This document shows, piece by piece, positions 1 through 5,359 of a DNA stretch of 5,765 nucleotides. The notes beneath the pieces are model-generated. The model was given only the letters and a program-made list of their open reading frames with translations, had not been told where the DNA came from and made no database searches. The position numbers and the translations under genes are program-made. Positions within the stretch are counted from its first letter, which is position 1. Each line of letters begins with the position of its first letter. The DNA is from Actinomycetes bacterium (GTDB lineage: Bacteria > Actinomycetota > Acidimicrobiia > Acidimicrobiales > CADCSY01), in contig JAODBP010000056.1 of the NCBI GenBank assembly GCA_025464025.1, positions 1 to 5,765 of the forward strand, given 5' to 3'.

Positions 1-1
1 C

Positions 2-340
2 CAGCTCGAGAAGAGCGTCAAGCCGAAGCAGTTCCTCCACATCGACCAGTCCGAGTGCATCATGTGCGAGGGCTGCGTCGACATCTGTCCGTGGAAGTGC
101 ATCCACATGCTCTCCACCGATGCCATCGCCGAGGGCACCAACACGGTGGCGCCCGGGCAGGACCCCGACGACCACGTCATCTTCGTGGTCGACGAGGACG
201 TCTGCACCCGTTGCGCCCTGTGCGTCGACCGGTGCCCGACCGGCGTGATCCTCCTCGGGAAGACCGGTCTGGCCGCCCGCGACGGCGACCAGCACCAGCG
301 CGACAACAACCACGGCTACGCCTACGGGCTCCGCTTCTAA
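2..340 (+). CDS. Ferredoxin-like protein with two [4Fe-4S] motifs (5' end cut off)
   Basis: The reading frame is open from base 2 to a TAA at 338-340, giving 112 visible residues; the true start lies upstream. Two complete ferredoxin motifs of the form CxxCxxCxxxCP are visible: Cys19/22/25/29 and Cys68/71/74/78 (numbered from the first visible codon), each followed by Pro. This is the bacterial 2[4Fe-4S] pattern, so the protein should carry electrons at low potential in the cytoplasm or as a peripheral subunit. Between the motifs lie about 38 residues, longer than in small clostridial ferredoxins, and there is an extra Cys33 just after the first motif. The tail of about 30 residues is polar and ends in an aromatic stretch. 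No membrane helix is visible. Because the N-terminus is missing, it could be a free ferredoxin or the C-terminal domain of a larger oxidoreductase. It ends 8 bases before the cytochrome b gene, implying co-transcription and a possible link to the quinone pool. Confidence 0.9.
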   Translation, partial: QLEKSVKPKQFLHIDQSECIMCEGCVDICPWKCIHMLSTDAIAEGTNTVAPGQDPDDHVIFVVDEDVCTRCALCVDRCPTGVILLGKTGLAARDGDQHQRDNNHGYAYGLRF

Positions 341-343
341 GGA
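339..343 (+). promoter_or_regulatory. Shine-Dalgarno of the b6-like cytochrome b gene
   Basis: AAGGA overlaps the last two bases of the ferredoxin stop codon and sits 5 bases before the ATG at 349. It favours this start over the open GTG further upstream at 55 in the same frame, which would lie inside the ferredoxin gene. It also suggests translational coupling between the two genes. Confidence 0.7.
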
Positions 344-348
344 AGAGC

Positions 349-1128
349 ATGGCGAAGACCATCGAGAACAAGCCGGGCATGGCCGAACGCCTGTCCAAGC
401 TGGGCGACAGCATCCAGGGCTCGCAGGCCTGGAACTCGATCTTCCGGCCGGGATCGATCTTCCGGAAGGGCTACAGCGACAGCCCCCGGAACCGCTCCTA
501 CGTGATCATGAACTCGGTGCTGTACCACCTCCACCCGGTGAAGGTGAAGCGCCACGCGGTCAAGGTCAGCTACACGCTGTGCCTGGGCGGCCTCTCGTTC
601 TTCCTGTTCATCCTGCTCACCGTCACGGGCATCTTCCTGATGTTCTTCTACCGACCCACCGCGGCGTCGGCCTGGAACGACATCTACACGCTCCAGACCG
701 CGGTGACGTTCGGGCTCCTCGTGCGGAACATGCACCGATGGGCCGCGCACCTCATGGTGATCGCGGTCTTCCTCCACATGGCGCGCGTCTTCTACCACGG
801 TGCCTACAAGCCGCCCCGTGAGTTCAACTGGGTCATCGGCGTGATCCTGCTGATGCTCACCCTGCTGCTGTCGTTCACCGGCTACCTGCTGCCGTGGGAC
901 CAGCTCAGCCTCTGGGCCGTCACCGTCGGCACCAACATGATGGGCTACACCCCGGTGTTCGGCTCCCAGGTGCGCTTCGTGCTCCTCGGCGGCGTCGAGA
1001 TCGGCACCGACACACTCCTTCGCTGGTACGTGCTCCACGTCCTGATGCTCCCGTTCGTGATCGTCATCTTCATGGCGATCCACTTCTGGCGGGTGCGCAA
1101 GGACGGCGGCATCTCCGGGCCGCTCTGA
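349..1128 (+). CDS. qcrB: Cytochrome b6-like subunit of a bc/b6f-type quinol:cytochrome c reductase
   Basis: A 259-residue membrane protein matching the four-helix, heme-bearing N-terminal half of cytochrome b. It carries the quinol-oxidising and quinone-reducing chemistry of complex III. Four heme b ligands are visible: His129 and His143 (14 apart, helix B) and His230 and His245 (15 apart, helix D). The 15-residue step is the b6 spacing; classical bc1 cytochrome b has 14. Membrane helices lie at about 76-100, 122-149, 160-181 and 223-248. The LPWDQ motif at 181-185 and the C-terminal GISGPL are also b6-like. Cys78, in a CLGG context, aligns with the cysteine that covalently holds heme ci in b6f. 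Residues 1-70 form a polar cytoplasmic extension about 40 residues longer than in plant b6. The ATG at 349 is chosen for its Shine-Dalgarno and because the longer upstream frame overlaps the ferredoxin. The C-terminal half of cytochrome b is encoded separately at 1241. Confidence 0.96.
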   Translation: MAKTIENKPGMAERLSKLGDSIQGSQAWNSIFRPGSIFRKGYSDSPRNRSYVIMNSVLYHLHPVKVKRHAVKVSYTLCLGGLSFFLFILLTVTGIFLMFFYRPTAASAWNDIYTLQTAVTFGLLVRNMHRWAAHLMVIAVFLHMARVFYHGAYKPPREFNWVIGVILLMLTLLLSFTGYLLPWDQLSLWAVTVGTNMMGYTPVFGSQVRFVLLGGVEIGTDTLLRWYVLHVLMLPFVIVIFMAIHFWRVRKDGGISGPL

Positions 1129-1156
1129 TGGTCTCGCACGATGTTGATGGTCTCGC
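1126..1156 (+). repeat. 12-base direct repeat TGATGGTCTCGC, two copies
   Basis: Exact copies lie at 1126-1137 and 1145-1156, 19 bases start to start. The first copy includes the TGA stop of the b6-like gene. A related 14-base string, GATGGTCTCGCACG, occurs at 1127-1140 and again inside nuoA at 5197-5210. The role is unknown; it could be a remnant of a dispersed intergenic repeat or chance. Confidence 0.55.
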
Positions 1157-1240
1157 TCCGCAGGCTGCGCTCGACTCCGACTGGTCGCTGGCGCTCCCGA
1201 CGCCGGGCTCCGCTCGAGTGGCTGGCAGGAAGGTGATCCG
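1129..1240 (+). other. 112-base gap with a direct repeat and weak hairpins
   Basis: This is the only sizeable gap in the window; all other junctions are between a 1-base overlap and 24 bases. It opens with the second half of a 12-base direct repeat (see the repeat entry). Further on are possible small stem-loops: CGCA/TGCG around 1160-1168, and a nested pair formed by 1170-1174 with 1214-1218 enclosing 1188-1193 with 1201-1206. There is no T-run, so an intrinsic terminator is unlikely. I see no convincing promoter. An ORF running from base 894 crosses it, but it is an out-of-frame shadow of cytochrome b. Confidence 0.5.
1228..1233 (+). promoter_or_regulatory. Shine-Dalgarno of the subunit-IV-like gene
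   Basis: GGAAGG lies 7 bases before the ATG at 1241. The frame upstream of this ATG has no ATG or GTG before the in-frame stop at 1145-1147, so this site fixes the start. It confirms that the low-complexity N-terminal extension belongs to the protein. Confidence 0.75.
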
Positions 1241-2053
1241 ATGACCGAGATCCCCGAGCACCTTCGCAAGCGGGCCGAGGAGGCCAAGGCCAAGGCCGCG
1301 GCCAAGAAGGCCGAGGAAGCGGGTGGGCCCGCGCCCGCGGCCGACGCCGGTGGTGACGCCGCGCCTGCGAGCGAGGCCGAGTCGAAGATCCCCGCCGCGC
1401 TGCTGGCTCGCTCCAAGGCGGCCAAGGAGCGCGCCGCCGGTGGTGGGGGCGACGCCGCCCCGGCCGCGGGTGGCGGTGGTGGCGTGGCCACCGCCGAGCG
1501 CCCCGGCACCGCCGTCGCGGCAACCGGAGCGGCCCCGCCGCTGGCCACCGGGCCCGAGGGCCACACCCAGCGCCTGCTCACCGTCGTCAAGGCCGGCTCG
1601 ATCCAGGACGTCAAGGCGAAGCCGGTCGACAAGGTCCACACCTGGCCCCACCTGCTGGTCGCCGAGTTCGTGGCTGCCCTCGTGCTCACCGCGTTCCTGC
1701 TGATCTTCTCGGCCTTCGTCAACGCACCGCTGCTGACGCTGGCCAACTTCAACCTCACGCCGAACCCCTCCAAGGCCCCGTGGTACTTCCTCGGCCTCCA
1801 GGAGCTGCTGACGATGTTCCACCCGATGGTCGCCGGCGTGACCATCCCGGGCATGGGCCTGTTCGCGATGGGCATGGCGCCCTACATCGACAAGAACCCC
1901 TCGAACAAGCCGGAGGACCGGAAGTTCGCCATCTCGATCATGACGATCCACCTGATGTTCTGGGCCACGCTCGTCATGATCGGTTCGTTCTTCCGAGGCC
2001 CGGGCCAGAACTTCGTGTTCCCGTGGCGCGACGGCATCTTCTTCGAGCTGTGA
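1241..2053 (+). CDS. Cytochrome b C-terminal half (subunit-IV-like) with long disordered N-terminal extension
   Basis: A 270-residue protein. Residues about 131-265 match the three-helix C-terminal domain of cytochrome b, equivalent to b6f subunit IV, which completes the quinol-oxidation (Qo) site with the b6-like partner. Helices lie at about 138-160, 194-216 and 229-251. The Qo motif normally read as PEWY is here A179-P180-W181-Y182, followed by FLGLQELL, so the usual glutamate is absent; Glu188 is the nearest acid. Residues 1-130 are Ala/Gly/Pro/Lys/Glu-rich and probably disordered or partly helical. They contain an internal duplication: I-P-x-x-L-x-x-R-x-x-x-A-K at 4-16 and 50-62, each followed by GGDAAPA at 37-43 and 69-75. 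Plant subunit IV is about 160 residues, so this extension nearly doubles the protein. It lies on the side of the membrane preceding the first helix, predicted to be cytoplasmic. The gene ends 13 bases before the Rieske gene. Confidence 0.93.
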   Translation: MTEIPEHLRKRAEEAKAKAAAKKAEEAGGPAPAADAGGDAAPASEAESKIPAALLARSKAAKERAAGGGGDAAPAAGGGGGVATAERPGTAVAATGAAPPLATGPEGHTQRLLTVVKAGSIQDVKAKPVDKVHTWPHLLVAEFVAALVLTAFLLIFSAFVNAPLLTLANFNLTPNPSKAPWYFLGLQELLTMFHPMVAGVTIPGMGLFAMGMAPYIDKNPSNKPEDRKFAISIMTIHLMFWATLVMIGSFFRGPGQNFVFPWRDGIFFEL

Positions 2054-2058
2054 GGAGG
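2054..2058 (+). promoter_or_regulatory. Shine-Dalgarno of the Rieske gene
   Basis: GGAGG begins right after the stop codon at 2051-2053 and lies 8 bases before the ATG at 2067. This is a strong site, and it supports the start that includes the N-terminal membrane helix. Confidence 0.75.
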
Positions 2059-2066
2059 CGGAACCG

Positions 2067-2909
2067 ATGATCATCCTCGCCGTTGCCGTCCTGGTGGCCC
2101 TGGCCGCCCTTGTTCTGTTCACGACCATGGGTCGCCGCGACAGCGGCCGCCTGTCGGCCGAGACGCGCAAGAAGGACAAGAGCGACAGCCCCTTCCTGGC
2201 CGACGCCACCGAGCAGGTGCGCGGCCGGGAGTTCGAGCGGCAGTCCACGCTGGCCCGCACCACGCCCGGCACCGACCTCGAGCCGGTGGGCGAGACCGCG
2301 CCGGTGCCCTACGTGCCGGTCGACCCCGAGACGCTCGGCGTCACCCGCCGCCAGTTCTTCAACCGCAGCATCATCGCCATGTTCGGCCTCGGCCTCTCCG
2401 GCTTCGGCGCCGCCGTGCTGGCCTTCCTGTGGCCGACCCTCAGCGGCGGCTTCGGCTCGAAGATCACCGTCGGCAAGGTCGACGACATCCAGCAGGCGAT
2501 CGACGAATCGAAGCAGCCGTTCTACAGCGCCACCGGTCGTGTCTACATCAGCCCGTACCCGAAGGTCGCCGTCCCGAAGGCCAAGAAGTCCTACTCGGCC
2601 GCCATCCTCCCGGGCATGGAGGCGGGGTACGTGGCGCTCTACCAGAAGTGCGTGCACCTCGGCTGCCGCGTGCCGTTCTGCCCCACGTCGCAGTGGTTCG
2701 AGTGCGGCTGCCACGGCTCGCAGTACAACCGCGTCGGTGAGAAGAAGGGCGGCCCCGCCCCCCGTGGCCTCGATCGCTTCCCGCTCGAGGTCAAGGGTGG
2801 CTCGGTCACCGTCGACACCGGCATCGTCGTCCAAGGCCCGCCGATCGGCGTGAACACCACCGGCCAAGAGGCCGAGGGCCCCCACTGCGTCGGCGGAGGC
2901 CACCACTGA
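2067..2909 (+). CDS. qcrA: Rieske [2Fe-2S] iron-sulfur subunit of the quinol:cytochrome c reductase
   Basis: A 280-residue protein that takes the first electron from quinol at the Qo site and hands it to cytochrome c. The Rieske fold is shown by C195-V-H197-L-G-C200 and C213-G-C215-H216-G-S. By family precedent Cys195, His197, Cys213 and His216 bind the cluster, and Cys200-Cys215 form the disulfide. The proline-loop sequence GPAPRGLDRF (229-238) follows. There are two hydrophobic segments: residues 1-20, followed by basic residues, and about 101-123, preceded by the twin-arginine motif TRRQFF at 93-98. This fits an N-out first helix, a cytoplasmic loop of about 75 residues, and Tat-dependent export of the cluster domain. 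Streptomycete and mycobacterial QcrA usually have three helices, so this form is shorter. The tail (271-280) contains an extra Cys274 and three histidines. The stop overlaps the next ATG by one base, indicating translational coupling. Confidence 0.96.
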   Translation: MIILAVAVLVALAALVLFTTMGRRDSGRLSAETRKKDKSDSPFLADATEQVRGREFERQSTLARTTPGTDLEPVGETAPVPYVPVDPETLGVTRRQFFNRSIIAMFGLGLSGFGAAVLAFLWPTLSGGFGSKITVGKVDDIQQAIDESKQPFYSATGRVYISPYPKVAVPKAKKSYSAAILPGMEAGYVALYQKCVHLGCRVPFCPTSQWFECGCHGSQYNRVGEKKGGPAPRGLDRFPLEVKGGSVTVDTGIVVQGPPIGVNTTGQEAEGPHCVGGGHH

Positions 2910-4018
2910 TGCTCGTCGCCACATCCGTCCAGCAGTCGACCGCGTACGTCATCGTCGCCGTCCTGCTCGTCGGTGCCATCGTCTGGTTCGCCGGCAACGT
3001 CCGCAAGGCCAAGCCCGAGCTCGGCTCCGAGATCGAGCTGGCCGCCAACCGCAAGCCGTACTTCGACGACGAGGGGATGGAGGGCAAGCGGCTCGACAGC
3101 GTGCTGCGCTGGGCCCTGCTCTCGCTCACGATCGTCGCCGTGGGCCTGCCCCTCTACTGGTTGGCCGAGCCGGGCCGGCAGTCGGGCGCCATCGCCAACT
3201 TCAAGGACACGTTCGCCAGCCGGGGCGAGGCGCTGTCGCTGCCCACGGCCGAGGGCGGCTTCAACTGCCAGGGCTGCCATGGTGGCGTCTCCGGCAGCCC
3301 GGTCCCCTACACGATGACCGATCCGGTCACGAAGAAGCTGAGCCAGGTCGAGTGGAAGGCGCCGTCGCTCGACGACGTCACCCTCCGGATGACCGACGAG
3401 CAGCTCACCGAGGTGCTCACCTACGGCCGCCTCTTCTCGCCCATGCCGGCGTGGGGCCTGGCCGGCGGTGGCCCCATGAACGAGCAGCAGATCTCGAACC
3501 TCGTCGAGTGGCTGCACTCGGTGGCGATCAGCCCCGAGGAGGCCAAGAAGCGCACGGCCGACAACGCGGCGGCCGAGCTGAAGCGGCTCCAGGACCCGCA
3601 GGCCGCCCTCGTCGACGCCCAGGCCGCGGTCACCGCGGCGGCGACCGAGACCGACCGGCTCAAGGCCGAGTCGCAGGTGAGCGAGATCGAAGCCATCATC
3701 GCCTCCGGCCAGGAGGCGTCGATGGGCGCCGCCCTGTTCAACACGAACTGCGCCCGCTGCCACACCGGCGGTTGGTCCTACTACCAGCCCGAGAACCCGG
3801 GCTCCGGCGCCTTCGGTCCGCCGCTGACCCACGTCACGGGCCAGTTCCCCGCCGAGCAGGACCAGATCGACTTCATCACCGACGGCAAGAAGGTCGGTGA
3901 GAAGTACGGCCGCCAGGGCAAGGCCAGCGGCCGGATGCCCTTCTTCAGCCAGCTGCTGACCAAGGCGCAGATCAAGGCCATCGCCGACTACGAACGCTCG
4001 CTGAGCGACAAGCAGTAG
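2909..4018 (+). CDS. Membrane-anchored diheme cytochrome c of the bc complex
   Basis: A 369-residue protein with two c-type heme sites: C120-Q-G-C-H124 and C281-A-R-C-H285. Likely axial methionines are Met179 (in SPMPAWG) and Met343 (in GRMPFF), giving two class-I-like domains. Two membrane helices come first (about 12-30 and 67-84). Basic residues between them (31-67) place that loop in the cytoplasm and the hemes outside. A charged Ala-rich helical stretch at about 207-268 separates the two heme domains and may form a coiled coil or spacer. The role is to receive electrons from the Rieske cluster and pass them to a terminal oxidase or soluble carrier, as diheme QcrC does in actinobacteria. 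Actinobacterial QcrC usually has its anchor at the C-terminus, so the two N-terminal helices are unlike the textbook arrangement. A GGAGG at 2895-2899 lies 9 bases before the ATG, inside the Rieske gene. The ATG overlaps the Rieske stop by one base. Confidence 0.94.
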   Translation: MLVATSVQQSTAYVIVAVLLVGAIVWFAGNVRKAKPELGSEIELAANRKPYFDDEGMEGKRLDSVLRWALLSLTIVAVGLPLYWLAEPGRQSGAIANFKDTFASRGEALSLPTAEGGFNCQGCHGGVSGSPVPYTMTDPVTKKLSQVEWKAPSLDDVTLRMTDEQLTEVLTYGRLFSPMPAWGLAGGGPMNEQQISNLVEWLHSVAISPEEAKKRTADNAAAELKRLQDPQAALVDAQAAVTAAATETDRLKAESQVSEIEAIIASGQEASMGAALFNTNCARCHTGGWSYYQPENPGSGAFGPPLTHVTGQFPAEQDQIDFITDGKKVGEKYGRQGKASGRMPFFSQLLTKAQIKAIADYERSLSDKQ

Positions 4019-4021
4019 GAG
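4016..4021 (+). promoter_or_regulatory. Shine-Dalgarno supporting a GTG start at 4031
   Basis: TAGGAG, partly formed by the cytochrome c stop codon, lies 9 bases before GTG 4031. The first in-frame ATG is about 31 codons later, inside the first membrane helix, so the GTG is preferred. Confidence 0.6.
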
Positions 4022-4030
4022 CGTCTGCAC

Positions 4031-4852
4031 GTGCTGAACGTCGCCTCAACCCTGGCCTTCGAGGTCAGCTGGGACCCCGGGATCCGGGGCGTCCTCGTCG
4101 TCGCCGTGGGCGTCGCCGTGCTCATGGGCTCGGTGTACATGATCCTGTCGACGAACCTGGGCAGCCGCCTCGGGTTCCTCGTCGCCGTCGCCGGCCTCTC
4201 GGGCTGGATGGCGCTCATGGGCTTCGTGTGGGCCATGTACGGCATCGGCTACAAGGGCACCGCGCCCCACTGGGTCGTGGAGGAGGTCGTCACCAGCACC
4301 TCCAAGACCGACCTCGACGCGTCGCACCTCACCAAGGCGCACGACCTGTCGAAGTGGCGCGAGCTGCCGGCCGACGACCCGTCCCGCGGCGAGGCCCAGG
4401 CCACCGCCAGCGCCGCCCTCATCACCGCGGGCTCGCGGGTGAAGGCGTTCACGGCCGACACCGACTTCCAGGTCATCGACGCCTACACCATCGGTGGCAA
4501 GAACGTGGCCAAGGACGTCGACTGGCACCACCCCCTGGGCAAGGGCCGGACCAGCGGTGTCAAGGCCTGGATCGAGGGCTGGATCCCGGGCCCGCACCCG
4601 CCGCACTACTCGCTGATCCAGGTGCAGGCCGTGGAGAAGGTGAACGTGCCGTTCGGCACGACCCCGCCGAAGCCCAAGATCGACACGTCGGCGCCGATCC
4701 AGTCGGTGATCCTCGTGCGTGACCAGGGCAAGCTCCGGGTCCCGCCCGTGCTGATCATGCTGGCCTCGCTGATCGTCTTCGGCATCACGACCAGCACGCT
4801 GCACCGGCGCGACAAGGCCACCTGGGCCGCGCGCGCCGCTGCCGGGGTCTAG
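4031..4852 (+). CDS. Three-helix membrane protein of unknown function between complex III and complex I genes
   Basis: A 273-residue protein that I do not recognise as any named family. Two hydrophobic helices lie near the N-terminus (about 19-40 and 47-71) and one near the C-terminus (about 237-257). Between them is a soluble domain of about 165 residues (72-236). Basic residues in the short first loop and in the C-terminal HRRDK tail suggest that the soluble domain is outside the membrane with the C-terminus inside. It has no cysteine, so no c-type heme or Fe-S site. The domain contains several Trp and His residues (WHHP at 165-168; PGPHPPHY at 187-193). Codon use matches the neighbours. 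Its place 12 bases after the cytochrome c and 24 bases before nuoA suggests an accessory or assembly subunit of the bc complex, of complex I, or of a supercomplex joining them; this is inferred from context only. The start is GTG. Confidence 0.85.
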   Translation: MLNVASTLAFEVSWDPGIRGVLVVAVGVAVLMGSVYMILSTNLGSRLGFLVAVAGLSGWMALMGFVWAMYGIGYKGTAPHWVVEEVVTSTSKTDLDASHLTKAHDLSKWRELPADDPSRGEAQATASAALITAGSRVKAFTADTDFQVIDAYTIGGKNVAKDVDWHHPLGKGRTSGVKAWIEGWIPGPHPPHYSLIQVQAVEKVNVPFGTTPPKPKIDTSAPIQSVILVRDQGKLRVPPVLIMLASLIVFGITTSTLHRRDKATWAARAAAGV

Positions 4853-4863
4853 GCCGAGGAAGA

Positions 4864-4869
4864 GGGGGG
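4864..4869 (+). promoter_or_regulatory. Shine-Dalgarno of nuoA (GTG start)
   Basis: A G-run preceded by GA (4862-4869) lies 7 bases before GTG 4877. The resulting N-terminus runs straight into the first membrane helix, as expected for NuoA, and there is no ATG before residue 63. Confidence 0.55.
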
Positions 4870-4876
4870 CAAGACC

Positions 4877-5359
4877 GTGGACGACTATCTCCCGCTGCTC
4901 GCCACGTTCGTCCTCGCCGTCGTCTTCATCCTCGGGAGCATCGTCACGACGAAGTTCGTGGCGCCCCGCCGGCCGACGTCGGCCAAGTCGGCGCCGTACG
5001 AGAGCGGCATCGTCCCCACCCGGGAGCCCCCGCGCCGGTTCCCGGTGCGCTTCTACCTCGTGGCGATGATCTTCATCATCTTCGACATCGAGATCATCTT
5101 CCTGTTCCCGTGGGCCACCGTGTACCACCGCCTCGGCACCTACGGCCTGCTGGTCCTCGCCGACTTCACGGTCCCGTTCATCGTCGTGTTCGTGTGGATG
5201 GTCTCGCACGGCGCACTCGAGTGGGGCCCGGTCAAGCGGGCTCGACGTGAGGGCAGCGTCGATCCCGGACGCACCACCACTGGCAACATCCGACGGGTGG
5301 GCACCGAGGGTCGTTACGACACCGACGGACCCTTCGTTCCGAAGCAAGGAGCGGCCTGA
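4877..5359 (+). CDS. nuoA: NADH-quinone oxidoreductase subunit A
   Basis: A 160-residue membrane subunit of complex I, part of the proton-pumping arm near the quinone site. Family signatures are clear: YESG at 41-44 in the loop after the first helix, and [12 protein letters not shown] at 69-80 in the second helix, with conserved acidic residues Asp70 and Glu72. Helices lie at about 5-28, 59-82 and 89-111. NuoA is usually about 120-145 residues; here a polar, Arg/Gly/Thr-rich tail of about 40 residues (118-160) follows the third helix. The gene starts with GTG. Its stop overlaps the nuoB ATG by one base, the standard order at the head of a nuo operon. That it follows complex III genes by only 24 bases, after one unknown gene, indicates a joint transcript. 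Confidence 0.97.
   Translation: MDDYLPLLATFVLAVVFILGSIVTTKFVAPRRPTSAKSAPYESGIVPTREPPRRFPVRFYLVAMIFIIFDIEIIFLFPWATVYHRLGTYGLLVLADFTVPFIVVFVWMVSHGALEWGPVKRARREGSVDPGRTTTGNIRRVGTEGRYDTDGPFVPKQGAA

Noticed and set aside
55..348. Possible longer N-terminus for the b6-like protein starting at GTG 55
   Set aside because: This part would overlap the ferredoxin gene completely and translates to Arg/His-rich nonsense. The ATG at 349 has a good Shine-Dalgarno.
1129..1240. Intrinsic terminator or internal promoter in the gap
   Set aside because: The candidate stems are short and not followed by T residues. TTGATG at 1144-1149 has no matching -10 box at the right distance.
337..1875. Long minus-strand open frame (512 codons) opposite the cytochrome b genes
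   Set aside because: It is antisense to clear, motif-rich genes. Its translation is low-complexity Arg/His/Glu/Val text typical of the complement of GC-rich codons, with no recognisable domain.
2639..4030. Minus-strand open frame (463 codons) opposite the Rieske and cytochrome c genes
   Set aside because: It is antisense to two certain genes with heme and Fe-S motifs, and it has no motifs of its own.
4075..4089. Perfect 6-bp hairpin CCCCGG-GAT-CCGGGG early in the unknown gene
   Set aside because: It lies within coding sequence, has no T-run, and such short GC palindromes are expected by chance at this base composition. A role in translation cannot be excluded but has no support.
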